64,000 nt of DNA, from the NCBI GenBank assembly GCA_963723745.1, contig CAVRRZ010000001.1, positions 62,001-126,000 of the forward strand. The letters run 5' to 3'. The notes beneath the pieces were generated by a model. That model had not been told where the DNA came from. It did no database searches and saw nothing but the letters and a program-made list of their open reading frames with translations. The translations under genes were made by a program, and so were the position numbers. The number at the start of each line of letters is the position of its first letter. Within the stretch, counting starts at the first letter, position 1. Origin of the DNA: CAVRRZ01 sp963723745. Its GTDB lineage: Bacteria > Actinomycetota > Actinomycetes > Mycobacteriales > Geodermatophilaceae. Shown one piece after another: positions 28,890 through 37,316 of the stretch.

Positions 28890-29105
28890 GTCCCCCGATG
28901 AAGGGGGGCTCCTGGTCGCCAGGTCCGGCATGACTGATTGCCCCTGTCGTTGATGATCCGGGGGGTGTTGTCACCGGGCCTGGTGGCACTGGTGGACCGC
29001 TGATAGGGACATGGCCGCCCGCTGGGTTGGTCTCTTCGTAACGTGGCTGCCGGCATCCAGTGCCCGACTGGCCAGGACGGGTACCGGATGCGGGGAGGCG
29101 CATCG
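28890..29105 (+). ncRNA. candidate IS110 bridge RNA / left-end non-coding region
   Basis: IS110 elements of this type are known to make a structured bridge RNA from the left end that guides donor and target choice. This stretch has short hairpins (CCCCC-gatgaa-GGGGG at 28892-28907) and ATAGGGACA at 29003-29011, an exact copy of the element's right end at 30311-30319, as expected for a donor guide. RNA boundaries are not determined. Confidence 0.45.
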
Positions 29106-30302
29106 ATGAACGAGACCGGCTTCTCGGTCTTCTGCGGTCTGGACGTCGGCAAGGGCGCCCACCACGCCGTGGCCCTCGACCCGGGCGGGAAGCGGGTGCA
29201 CGACGCCGAGCTGCCGCAGGACGAGCAGCGGCTGAGGGACTTGTTCACCGGCTTGCAGGCCCACGGGCCGGTGCTCGTCGTGGTGGACCAGCCGGCCACC
29301 ATCGGGGCGCTGCCGATCGCGGTAGCCCGCGATGTGGGCTGCGACGTGGCCTACCTGCCCGGGCTGGCCATGCGCCGCATCGCCGACCTGCACCCCGGGG
29401 CGGCCAAGACCGACGCCCGGGACGCCTACGTGATCGCCGAGGCCGCGCGCACGATGCCGCGCACCCTGCGGCGGGTGGACGTCGGCGAGGAGGTGCTGGC
29501 CGACCTGACCGTGCTGATCGGCTTCGACGACGACCAGGCACAGGAGGCCACCCGGATCAGCAACCGCATCCGGGGACTCCTCACCCAGATCCACCCGGCC
29601 CTGGAGCGGGTACTGGGTCCGAAGGTCACCACAACGGCGGTGCTGGAGCTGCTGGCCCGCTTCGGCGGTCCGGCCGGACTCCGCGCCGCCGGACGCCGCA
29701 GGCTACTCACCGTGGCCCGCAAAGCCGCGCCTCGAGCCGGGGAACAGCTGGTCGAAGACCTGCTCAACGCGCTGGATGAGCAGACCGTGGTCGTCCCCGG
29801 ATCAGCAGCCGCGGAGAAGGTCCTGCCCCGGCTGGCGACCTCGCTGACCCAGGTACTGGCACGGCGGCGACAGATCGCCGCCGAGGTCGAAGGGCTGCTC
29901 GATGCCCACCCTCTTGCCAAGGTCCTGACCTCGATGCCCGGCGTCGGAGTCAGGACCGCAGCCCGCATCCTGCTCGAGGTCGGCGACGGCAGCGCCTTCC
30001 CGACCGCCGGACACCTGGCCGCCTACGCCGGTCTGGCCCCGGTCACCCGCCGCTCAGGCTCATCCATCCGCGGCGAGCACCCGCCCCGAGGCGGCAACAA
30101 GCAGCTCAAGCGAGCGTTCTTCCTCTCCGCCTTCGCCGCCCTGGCCGATCCCACCTCGAGGGCCTACTACGACCGCAAGCGCGCCGCCGGCAAACGCCAT
30201 AACGCCGCCCTCATCTGCCTGGCCCGCCGCCGGGTCGACGTCCTGTTCGCCATGCTCCGCGACGGCACCGTCTACCAGCCTCAACCCGTGCAAGCCGCTT
30301 GA
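29106..30302 (+). CDS. IS110-family transposase (DEDD recombinase)
   Basis: 398 aa, intact. The RuvC-like N-terminal domain shows the acidic residues in FCGLDVGKGAHH, VLVVVDQPATIG and AAKTDARDAYVIAE. The C-terminal Tnp_20 domain has a helix-hairpin-helix (SMPGVGVRTAARILLEVG) and the serine region TRRSGSSIRGEH. Both catalytic parts are complete, so the element may be active. ATG 29106 follows GGGGAGG at a good distance. Confidence 0.95.
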   Translation: MNETGFSVFCGLDVGKGAHHAVALDPGGKRVHDAELPQDEQRLRDLFTGLQAHGPVLVVVDQPATIGALPIAVARDVGCDVAYLPGLAMRRIADLHPGAAKTDARDAYVIAEAARTMPRTLRRVDVGEEVLADLTVLIGFDDDQAQEATRISNRIRGLLTQIHPALERVLGPKVTTTAVLELLARFGGPAGLRAAGRRRLLTVARKAAPRAGEQLVEDLLNALDEQTVVVPGSAAAEKVLPRLATSLTQVLARRRQIAAEVEGLLDAHPLAKVLTSMPGVGVRTAARILLEVGDGSAFPTAGHLAAYAGLAPVTRRSGSSIRGEHPPRGGNKQLKRAFFLSAFAALADPTSRAYYDRKRAAGKRHNAALICLARRRVDVLFAMLRDGTVYQPQPVQAA

Positions 30303-30333
30303 CCGAACCCATAGGGACACCCCCCGCGGCCCC

Positions 30334-30369
30334 GCACCCGCACCCGCACCCGCACCCGCACCCGCACCC
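30334..30369. repeat. (GCACCC)6 microsatellite
   Basis: Six perfect tandem copies of GCACCC between the IS110 right end and the long hairpin. Such runs are prone to slippage. Confidence 0.95.
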
Positions 30370-30370
30370 G

Positions 30371-30444
30371 AGTTGATCATCGTCTGCGTGCCCGGCCGGT
30401 CGGCGTGTCCGACCGTGTCTCGGGCACGCAAACGATGATCAACT
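30371..30444. terminator. 74-nt long inverted repeat, possible bidirectional terminator or REP-like element
   Basis: Arms 30371-30394 and 30421-30444 (AGTTGATCATCGTCTGCGTG plus CCCG) pair over 24 bp with one G-T mismatch. The 26-nt loop contains a second stem, CGGTCGG / CCGACCG (30397-30403 and 30409-30415). It lies between the convergent transposase and regX3 genes, which suits a terminator, but no T-run follows on either strand. Its length and AT-rich tips also fit a dispersed palindromic element. Confidence 0.6.
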
Positions 30445-30461
30445 TCGAGGGGGGGCGGGTC

Positions 30462-31142
30462 TCAGGCCTCGAGCTTGTAGCCGAGGCCGCGCACGGTCAG
30501 CAGGTACTGCGGGCTGGCCGGATCGGGTTCGATCTTGGCGCGCAGCCGCTTGACGTGGACGTCGAGGGTCTTGGTGTCGCCCACGTAGTCCGCTCCCCAG
30601 ACCCGGTCGATCAGCTGGCTCCGGGTCAGCACCCGCCCGGCGTTGCGGAGCAACAGCTCGAGCAGGTCGAACTCCTTGAGCGGCAGGGCCACCGGGTCCC
30701 CGGCGACGGCCACGACGTGCCGCTCGACGTCCATGCGGACCGGTCCCGCCTCCAGCACGGCCTCGACCGGCGACTCGGCGTCGCCACGGCGGCGCAGCAC
30801 GGCGCGGATGCGCGCCACCAGCTCGCGCGCCGAGTACGGCTTGGTGACGTAGTCGTCGGCCCCCAGCTCGAGCCCGACGACCTTGTCGATCTCGCCGTCC
30901 TTGGCCGTGAGCATGATGATCGGCACGGCGCTGCGGGAGCGCAGCGCGCGGCAGACCTCGGTACCCGGCAGGCCGGGCAGCATCAGGTCCAGCAGCACCA
31001 CGTCGGCGCCGGCCCGGTCGAACTCGGCGAGGGCATCGGGACCGTTGGCGGCGACGACCGCGTCGAAGCCCTCCCGGCGGAGCATGTAGGACAACGCGTC
31101 GGAGAACGACTCCTCGTCCTCGACCACCAGCACCCGGGTCAT
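30462..31142 (-). CDS. regX3: OmpR-family response regulator, RegX3-like
   Basis: 226 aa, intact. The receiver domain has the acidic pocket VVEDEE, phospho-acceptor Asp in VLLDLMLPGLPG, and Lys in YVTKPYSARE. The C-terminal winged helix includes LTRSQLIDRVWG and KTLDVHVKRLRAKIE. With SenX3 and the nearby gpmA and phoU genes the context fits the phosphate-starvation system. The ATG overlaps the senX3 end by 4 bp. Confidence 0.93.
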   Translation of the reverse strand: MTRVLVVEDEESFSDALSYMLRREGFDAVVAANGPDALAEFDRAGADVVLLDLMLPGLPGTEVCRALRSRSAVPIIMLTAKDGEIDKVVGLELGADDYVTKPYSARELVARIRAVLRRRGDAESPVEAVLEAGPVRMDVERHVVAVAGDPVALPLKEFDLLELLLRNAGRVLTRSQLIDRVWGADYVGDTKTLDVHVKRLRAKIEPDPASPQYLLTVRGLGYKLEA

Positions 31143-32320
31143 GCCCGTCCTCTCTTCGCGGCCGGCGCCCTGCCGTCCGACGTCGGTACCGCCTCGGCGG
31201 TCGTCAGGGGGATGCGCATCGTGAACGTCGACCCCAGACCTTCCTCGCTCCACGCGCTGACCGAGCCGCCGTGGTTGCTGGCCACGTGCTTGACGATGGC
31301 CAGGCCCAGGCCGGTGCCCCCGGTGCTGCTCGCGCGGGACTGGTCGACCCGGTAGAAGCGCTCGAAGATCCGTGCGCGGTCCTGCCGGGGGATCCCGACG
31401 CCGCTGTCGGTGACGGCGATCTCGGCGTACCCGTTGCGGGCCCGGGCCGCGACCGCGATCCGGGTGTCCTCCGGGCTGTAGGCGACCGCATTGGCCAGGA
31501 GGTTCGTGACCGCGGTGGCCAGCTGCGACTCGACGCCCTGGACGACGAGGCCCTGCTCGCCGCCGACGGCGATCTCGATGCTCTTGGCCGCGGCCGGCGT
31601 CCGGGTCCGGTCGACCGCCTCGGCGAGGACCGTGTCGATGTCGACCGGCTCGAGGTCGGGCAGTGGCTCGCCGCCCTGCAGCCGGGACAGGTCGATCAGC
31701 TCGCGCACGAGGCGGCCGAGCCGGTCGGCCTCGTGCGCGATGCGGGCGGCGAAGCGCTGCACCGCCTCCGGGTCGTCCGAGGCGCCGAGGATGGCCTCGG
31801 CGAGCAGCTGGAGCGCCCCGACCGGCGTCTTGAGCTCGTGCCCGACGTTGGCCACGAAGTCACGCCGCACCTCCTCGACCCGGCGGGCCTCGGTGACGTC
31901 CTGCAGCACGAGCGCCACCGGCGCCGCGGGTCCGTCGTCCAGCCGGAAGGCGTGCACGCCCACCTGACGGGGGGCCGGGCCGCCGAGCTCCCCCGGCAGC
32001 TGGACGTCGGCGCGCCGGGTGCGGTGGGTGCGCGCCTCCACCGCGAGCTCGACGAGCTCCGGGACGACGACCCTCGTGCCCCGGACCACGCCCAGGGCAC
32101 TCGCGGCGGGGTTGACCAGCAGCACCGCGTCGTCGGGGCCCAGCACCACCACGGCGGGATCCATGACGTCGACCAGGCGACGGGCCACCGTGCCCGAGGG
32201 CGAGGCCTCGGGGGCGACCGCGGGCGCCCCCGCCGACCGGCTGCGGGCACGCAGCAGCACGGCGGCGGCCAGGGCTCCCCCCACGAGGAGGCCGACCACG
32301 AGGGCGACCAGCGGATCCAC
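31139..32320 (-). CDS. senX3: sensor histidine kinase, SenX3-like
   Basis: 393 aa, intact. One N-terminal helix (VALVVGLLVGGALAAAVLL), a PAS-like domain (about residues 55-155), then the H-box NVGHELKTPVGALQLLAEAI and the ATP-binding blocks NLLANAVAYS, DSGVGIPRQD and GGTGLGLAIVKHVA. As in mycobacteria, the single helix and PAS domain suggest control through PhoU and the Pst system and not an outside ligand. GTG 32320 (protein VDPLVALVVGL) is preferred to an upstream ATG because it starts just before the helix. Confidence 0.92.
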   Translation of the reverse strand: MDPLVALVVGLLVGGALAAAVLLRARSRSAGAPAVAPEASPSGTVARRLVDVMDPAVVVLGPDDAVLLVNPAASALGVVRGTRVVVPELVELAVEARTHRTRRADVQLPGELGGPAPRQVGVHAFRLDDGPAAPVALVLQDVTEARRVEEVRRDFVANVGHELKTPVGALQLLAEAILGASDDPEAVQRFAARIAHEADRLGRLVRELIDLSRLQGGEPLPDLEPVDIDTVLAEAVDRTRTPAAAKSIEIAVGGEQGLVVQGVESQLATAVTNLLANAVAYSPEDTRIAVAARARNGYAEIAVTDSGVGIPRQDRARIFERFYRVDQSRASSTGGTGLGLAIVKHVASNHGGSVSAWSEEGLGSTFTMRIPLTTAEAVPTSDGRAPAAKRGRA

Positions 32321-32392
32321 GCCCCCGATGCTAGGTCGGTCGGGGGCTCGTTCCGGCCCGTCCACTCGAATGGGTCGGCCCGGACTGCGAGT

Positions 32393-32425
32393 GTTCATCT
32401 GCGGGTACTCGCCCGTTCACCCTTG
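32393..32425. promoter_or_regulatory. candidate PHO box (RegX3/PhoP-type direct repeats)
   Basis: Three abutting 11-mers: GTTCATCTGCG (32393-32403), GGTACTCGCCC (32404-32414) and GTTCACCCTTG (32415-32425). The outer two match the GTTCAyC repeat bound by actinobacterial PhoP/RegX3 with the right 11-base period; the middle one is degenerate. It lies between divergent senX3 and phoU, so it could control both. Confidence 0.55.
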
Positions 32426-32540
32426 TTCTGCGGCCGGTTGTCGCGCCGCGGCCTAATGTCGGGGGAGACATCGGGTCCGCGCTCTGTGCGCGGACCCCGC
32501 AGCGTGCGCGGCATCGACCGCGACGACGAGGAGGACGACC

Positions 32541-33200
32541 ATGCGGGAGAGCTACCGCGAGGAACTCGACGACATCAACGCCTGCCTCGTGGAGATGGCC
32601 AACTCGGTGGGCTCGGCCATGAGCACCGCGACGACCGCGCTGCTCGACGCCGACGTGGCGCTCGCCGACCTCGTCATCGCGGGCGACCGGCACATCGACG
32701 ACGCCCGCGAGAGCATCGAGCAGCGCTGCTTCACCCTGCTCGCCCGGCAGCAGCCGGTGGCCGGTGACCTGCGCACGATCACCACCGCGATGCGCATCGT
32801 CAGCGACCTCGAGCGGATGGGCGACCTCGCCGAGCACATCGCCAAGCTGGCCCGCATGCGCTTCCCCGAGTCGGCGGTGCCGCAGGACGTGCGTCCGGCG
32901 TTCCTCGAGGCCGGGCACATCGCCGAGATGCTCGTGACCAAGGCCGCGACCGTGATCGCCAAGCACGACGTCGAGGCGGCGCGGGAGCTCGAGACCGACG
33001 ACGACGCCATGGACCGCCTGCACCGCGGGCTGTTCCGCCAACTGCTGTCCGACGACTGGCCGCACGGCATCGAGACCGCCATCGACGTCACGTTGCTCGG
33101 CCGCTACTACGAGCGCTTCGCCGACCACGCGGTCAGCGTCGCCCGCCGCGTCGTCTACCTCGTGACCGGCGAACGCACCCAGGCGCCGGCAAGCAGCTGA
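32541..33200 (+). CDS. phoU: phosphate signalling complex protein PhoU
   Basis: 219 aa, intact. Two three-helix PhoU repeats, with the conserved motif RIVSDLERMGDLAEHIAK in the first and YYERFADHAVSVARRV in the second. It restrains phosphate uptake and the SenX3 kinase when phosphate is plentiful. ATG 32541 follows GAGGAGGAC. It is divergent from senX3 and probably under the same PHO box. Confidence 0.95.
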   Translation: MRESYREELDDINACLVEMANSVGSAMSTATTALLDADVALADLVIAGDRHIDDARESIEQRCFTLLARQQPVAGDLRTITTAMRIVSDLERMGDLAEHIAKLARMRFPESAVPQDVRPAFLEAGHIAEMLVTKAATVIAKHDVEAARELETDDDAMDRLHRGLFRQLLSDDWPHGIETAIDVTLLGRYYERFADHAVSVARRVVYLVTGERTQAPASS

Positions 33201-33242
33201 GGAGCGGCCGGTCGCGCGCGAACGGCCGCTCCTCAGAGCTCC

Positions 33243-34028
33243 TTACTTCTTGCCCTGGTTCTTCACGGCCTCGATCGCGGCAGCGGCAGCGTCGGGGTCG
33301 AGGTACTCGCCGCCGGTCTTGACCGGTCGCAGGTCGGCGTCGAGGTCGTAGCGCAGCGGAACGCCGGTGGGGATGTTCAGGTCGATCACGGCCTCGTCGC
33401 TCATCTGGTCCAGGTGCTTGACCAGCGCACGCAGGCTGTTGCCGTGCGCGGCGACCAGCACGGTCGCGCCGGTGCGCAGGTCCGGCACGATCGCGTCGTA
33501 CCAGTACGGCAGCATCCGGACGACGACGTCGGCGAGGCACTCGGTCGCCGGGCGCGCCTCGGGCGGCAGGACGGCGTAGCGCGGGTCGGCGTCCTGGTCG
33601 TACTCGCTGCCGCGCTCGATCGGCGGCGGGGGCACGTCGTAGGAGCGCCGCCACATCATGAACTGCTCCTCGCCGAACTCGGCGAGGGTCTCGGCCTTGT
33701 TCTTGCCCTGCAGCGCGCCGTAGTGCCGCTCGTTGAGCCGCCACGACCGGCGCACCGGGATCCACGAGCGCCCGGCCTCGGCCAGCGCGAGCTCCGCGGT
33801 GGTGATGGCCCGGCGCAGCACGGACGTGTGCAGGACATCGGGCAGCAGGCCGTGCTCGACGAGCAGGCTGCCGCCGCGGGCGGCCTCCACCCGGCCGGTC
33901 TCCGTCAGCGGCACGTCGACCCAGCCGGTGAACTGGTTGGACTTGTTCCACTCGCTCTCGCCGTGGCGGAGCAGCACGAGGGTGCCCGGCTGGGTCTGCT
34001 GGGACGTCGGGGTGATCGGCGCAGTCAC
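33243..34028 (-). CDS. gpmA: 2,3-bisphosphoglycerate-dependent phosphoglycerate mutase
   Basis: About 261 aa, intact. Glycolytic interconversion of 3- and 2-phosphoglycerate. Phosphohistidine motif LVLLRHGESEWN, then LNERHYGALQGKNKAE and the second histidine in VAAHGNSLRALVKHLD; C-terminal KNQGKK. I prefer GTG 34028 (AGGA 8 bases upstream); ATG 34037 would add three residues. It marks the left border of the inserted catabolic island. Confidence 0.95.
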   Translation of the reverse strand: MTAPITPTSQQTQPGTLVLLRHGESEWNKSNQFTGWVDVPLTETGRVEAARGGSLLVEHGLLPDVLHTSVLRRAITTAELALAEAGRSWIPVRRSWRLNERHYGALQGKNKAETLAEFGEEQFMMWRRSYDVPPPPIERGSEYDQDADPRYAVLPPEARPATECLADVVVRMLPYWYDAIVPDLRTGATVLVAAHGNSLRALVKHLDQMSDEAVIDLNIPTGVPLRYDLDADLRPVKTGGEYLDPDAAAAAIEAVKNQGKK

Positions 34029-34085
34029 GCAGGACATCCTGCCGCACGGTGCGGACGACGGCGCGGGGCGCCGGTCACGACCGGG

Positions 34086-35303
34086 TCATCGGCGACCCTT
34101 GGCTCGCCGCAGGCTCGCGCAGACCGTCGCCGCGGCCACACAGATCACCGCCAACCCCATCCACGCGGGGTCGTAGGAGTCCAGTTCGTCGACGGCGAGG
34201 CCGAACACCGGCGGCCCCACCATGAAGCCCAGGTACATGCCGGCACCGGCGATCCCGGACGCGAAGGCTGTCTGTCCTGGCCTGCTGCGCCGCATGACGG
34301 CCAGCATCACGACCACATTGCTGGCCACTGCACTGAGCCCGAACAGCACGATGCCGACCCAGAGTGCCATGGTCCCGAGATGAGCGGCCGACAGCAGAAT
34401 GAGCATGGCGAGCGCGGCCAGGCCGGCCATCACGGCGAGCGGTCGGGCATCGCCGGCTCCGGACTCGACCCGTCGGCCCCACAGCACACGCGCCACGGTG
34501 CCGACGAGCCCGATCACCGCGACCGTCAGCCCGGCGACCGTGGCGCCGAGATGGACCCGCTCGAAGGCGTACAGCGCGACATAGGTACCGGTGGCCTGTA
34601 CCGCGACGCCCATCAGGAACGCGTACGCGCTCAGCCGCCACACCGCCGGATCGAGGGGTTCTCGCGAGCGCACCGCCTCCGTCTGCTCCGGCAGGCGCCG
34701 CCCCGCCGGGAACAGCACCATCGCCGCCACCAGTCCCAGCAGGGGAATCAGGGCCGTGACGGCGAGCGCCCCACGCCAGTGCCAGAGCACGGCCACGCCC
34801 GGAAGCAGGGCACCCGCGAGAAGTTGAGCGACCTGCACGCCCGATTGCTTGATCCCCATCAGCGTCCCCTGGCGACCGGCCGGCACCTGTTCTGCGACCA
34901 GGTGATTGGTCACCGGGTTGGAGAAGGACAAGGCGCAACCGGCGATGGCCGCGGCCATGACCAGTTGCAGGTAGGAGTCGGCCACCGCAACAGCGAGGCA
35001 GGCGACCGCCCCGGCCAGGTAGAGCACGACGAGCACGAGCCGGGCGGTGCGCTGGTTGACCGCCCGACCGCCGGTCACTCCACCCACCGCCGCGATGGCG
35101 TAGGCCAGGGCGGACGCCGTCCCGAGCTCGGTACGGCTGATGCCGAGGTCGGCGGTGACCAGCGGGGCCAGGGCATTGATCGCGAACAGGGGGTAGACCC
35201 CGGCCCCCATGGCCAGGAGCAGACTGCTGGTGAAACCGACCCTCCGACCGAGGGGGGCCCACTGTCTGGAGTCCGCCTCGCTCGTCACGGCGTGCTCGTA
35301 CAC
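34086..35303 (-). CDS. MFS transporter
   Basis: 405 aa with about 12 hydrophobic segments in two halves joined by a charged loop (RRLPEQTEAVRSREPLDPAV). GVTGGRAVNQRTARLV resembles the loop 2-3 signature, and GIKQSGVQVAQLLAGALLPG resembles the helix-5 region of small-anion carriers. The substrate is not known. It is the first gene of the island, a possible exporter or second importer for the pathway. The start is GTG 35303, or GTG 35288 (VTSEAD). Confidence 0.82.
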   Translation of the reverse strand: MYEHAVTSEADSRQWAPLGRRVGFTSSLLLAMGAGVYPLFAINALAPLVTADLGISRTELGTASALAYAIAAVGGVTGGRAVNQRTARLVLVVLYLAGAVACLAVAVADSYLQLVMAAAIAGCALSFSNPVTNHLVAEQVPAGRQGTLMGIKQSGVQVAQLLAGALLPGVAVLWHWRGALAVTALIPLLGLVAAMVLFPAGRRLPEQTEAVRSREPLDPAVWRLSAYAFLMGVAVQATGTYVALYAFERVHLGATVAGLTVAVIGLVGTVARVLWGRRVESGAGDARPLAVMAGLAALAMLILLSAAHLGTMALWVGIVLFGLSAVASNVVVMLAVMRRSRPGQTAFASGIAGAGMYLGFMVGPPVFGLAVDELDSYDPAWMGLAVICVAAATVCASLRRAKGRR

Positions 35304-35467
35304 AGGTTCCGCGTCCGCCTTCCAGCGTCTCGTGGTGGGTCTCGCGCACGAACGCCACCCGGGGTGACGGCGTGGGGCCGTGTCCGTGGGCCGGGTGAGG
35401 TACGCGCAGGCTCACGGCTCCGGAAGCTGCAGTCCGTCCCACCCGTTCGCGGTCGGCTCCGAGTGGG

Positions 35468-36355
35468 TCACGCGGAGGCTGCGGTCACCGGCGCGTAGTA
35501 CCCCTCGACCGGAAGGTATCCGCCACCCATCCGCTCCCGGAGGCGCACCACCATGTCCAGGCCGTCGCGGACCTGCACGGGCGTGGGATCGGCGACGGCA
35601 CGCAGGGCCCGCTCGGACTCGTAGGCCCGACGGGCCTCGTCCTCGCCGCAGGACCGGTCGGCCGCGATCAGCTCGATCGCCCGGCCGGCGTTCCCGGGAT
35701 CGTGCGCCCACCGGACCCCCCGGTCGACGGCCCGCCCGAAGGCGGCCAGCGCCGCCCCGCGTTCTCGCACCGCGTCCGCTGCCGCGCCCAGCACGAGGTT
35801 GGGATAGCCGGGGAAGGAGTCGGCGCACCGGGCCAGGACGGTCAGCCCCCGCGCCCGGGCGAGGGCGGCCATATGCGGATTGAGCAGGCCGACGTCCACG
35901 GTTCCGTTGCAGAGGTGCTCGAACCGCGGGCCGGGGCCACCGACTGCCACCGCCTCGTACTCCTGCGCAGCGATCCCCTGCTCCTCGAGCATGCGGTAGA
36001 GGACGAAGGCGTAGCCCGACGACGCACTGTCCACGGCCACCCTCCCGCCCCGCAGCGCCTCCCAGAACTCGATGCCCTGACGCGCCACGACCATCTGGTC
36101 CAGGCCCAGGTCGGCGACGTGGAAGATCCGCACGTCGGCGGTGCCGGCGATCACCGGACCGATCAGGTTGTCGGCAGCCGTCTGGATCACGTCGACGTGT
36201 CCGCCGGTGAGCCGATCCCTCTGCGCGGTCGAACTGTCGGTGCGTTCGAAGGACACGTCCAGGCCCTCGTCGGCGAAGAATCCCTCGTCCCGCGCGGCAA
36301 GCAGCGGGGTCTGGAGCACGAAGACGCTCGCGCGGATGGATTCGTTCGGATTCAT
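35468..36355 (-). CDS. NMT1/ABC substrate-binding-fold protein without signal peptide
   Basis: 295 aa. SBP type 2 fold typical of NitT/TauT systems: LLAARDEGFFADEGLDVSFE at the start, then QTAADNLIGPVIAG and RVAVDSASSGYAFVLYRMLE. The N-terminus MNPNESIRASVFV has no signal sequence or lipobox, unlike the two other binding proteins in this island, so it may stay in the cytoplasm as a sensor or enzyme. Twelve bases separate it from the downstream end of iclR, so they share a transcript. Confidence 0.8.
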   Translation of the reverse strand: MNPNESIRASVFVLQTPLLAARDEGFFADEGLDVSFERTDSSTAQRDRLTGGHVDVIQTAADNLIGPVIAGTADVRIFHVADLGLDQMVVARQGIEFWEALRGGRVAVDSASSGYAFVLYRMLEEQGIAAQEYEAVAVGGPGPRFEHLCNGTVDVGLLNPHMAALARARGLTVLARCADSFPGYPNLVLGAAADAVRERGAALAAFGRAVDRGVRWAHDPGNAGRAIELIAADRSCGEDEARRAYESERALRAVADPTPVQVRDGLDMVVRLRERMGGGYLPVEGYYAPVTAASA

Positions 36356-36366
36356 CGGTTCTCCAC

Positions 36367-37167
36367 TCACAAGGACACGACCAGGGGGTTGTTCTCGTTC
36401 GAGCGACGTCGGAACATGGCGCCCCGTCCGCCCTCGATCCGCACCGCCGTCCGTCTCGCCGCCTGGATCAGACGGGCCCGATCACGGGCGATCGAGCGGC
36501 TGTCACCCGCGACGGAGATTGCCGCGTGCACGCGGCCGTCGCTGTCGTGCAGCGGGACTGCGACAGCCGAGATGCCTACGACGTACTGCTCGGCCACGTA
36601 GGCCGCCGAGTCCCGCCGGACCGTCTCCAACTCCTTCTGCAGATCCTCCTTGGACCGCACGGTGCGGGACGTGTAGCACCGCAACCCCCCTTCGCACACC
36701 TCGTCCACGACGGACTGCGGTCCGAACGCGAGGAGCACCTGACCCATGGCGGTGGCGTGCAGCGGGCCGCGGTGCCCCACGCGGGTTCGCACTCCCTGCG
36801 CCTGGGCGTGCGCACCGTGCGCCGTCTCGAGGTAGAGCGCCCCGAGACCTCGCCGGACGGCGAGGTGCGCGCGATAGCCGGTGCGGTCGGCCAGCGCCTC
36901 GACCTCGCTCCCGCAGCGGTCCCCCAGTCGGCGACGTTCGGGGGCCAGGACACCGAGTTCGAAGAGGGAGACGCTGAGCGTGTAGTGCCCGCCGGGGTTC
37001 TGTTCCAAGGCCCCGGCGTCCCTGAGGCTGACCAAGAGACGGTGCGCCGTCGCCCGCGGGATACCCAGAGCGGACTCGCACAGCGACACCGTCAGGACCG
37101 CGTGATGCCGGTACAGCTCCAGCACCTTGAAGGCCTTGACGATCGTGGTCGATGCCGCGGTTGCCAT
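36367..37167 (-). CDS. IclR-family transcriptional regulator
   Basis: 266 aa. The N-terminal winged helix includes LGIPRATAHRLLVSLRDAGA. The C-terminal effector domain includes GYRAHLAVRRGLGALYLETA and GISAVAVPLHDSDGRVHAAI. ATG 37167 follows GAGGAGC. A perfect palindrome 18 bp upstream may be its own operator. It is likely to control the adjacent binding protein and the ABC genes. Confidence 0.9.
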   Translation of the reverse strand: MATAASTTIVKAFKVLELYRHHAVLTVSLCESALGIPRATAHRLLVSLRDAGALEQNPGGHYTLSVSLFELGVLAPERRRLGDRCGSEVEALADRTGYRAHLAVRRGLGALYLETAHGAHAQAQGVRTRVGHRGPLHATAMGQVLLAFGPQSVVDEVCEGGLRCYTSRTVRSKEDLQKELETVRRDSAAYVAEQYVVGISAVAVPLHDSDGRVHAAISVAGDSRSIARDRARLIQAARRTAVRIEGGRGAMFRRRSNENNPLVVSL

Positions 37168-37184
37168 CGTGCTCCTCTGCCGCG

Positions 37185-37201
37185 GGCGCCGTAACGGCGC
37201 C
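37185..37201. promoter_or_regulatory. 17-bp palindrome upstream of iclR
   Basis: GGCGCCGT-A-ACGGCGCC: 8-bp perfect arms around a single base, 18 bp before the regulator start. The position suits an autoregulatory operator. Confidence 0.45.
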
Positions 37202-37316
37202 TGATCTGCGGATATTACGGTCGGCCAAGTACTGTGACGGCGAGCGACGGCCTCGGCTCCGGATGCACACGCCCGGCCGTCGCCTCGCCGTCCCCAGCCC
37301 CGCGGACCGTTCATCT

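Larger units (their letters stand above)
28876..30322 (+). mobile_element. IS110-family insertion sequence
   Basis: A full-length DEDD transposase gene with about 230 bp of non-coding left end and a short right end. No terminal inverted repeats are obvious, as usual for IS110. Edges are approximate: the left lies after an 11-base C run (28865-28875), the right near the C-rich junction after ATAGGGACAC. It lies between the small CPACG gene and regX3, without breaking a recognisable gene. Confidence 0.75.
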
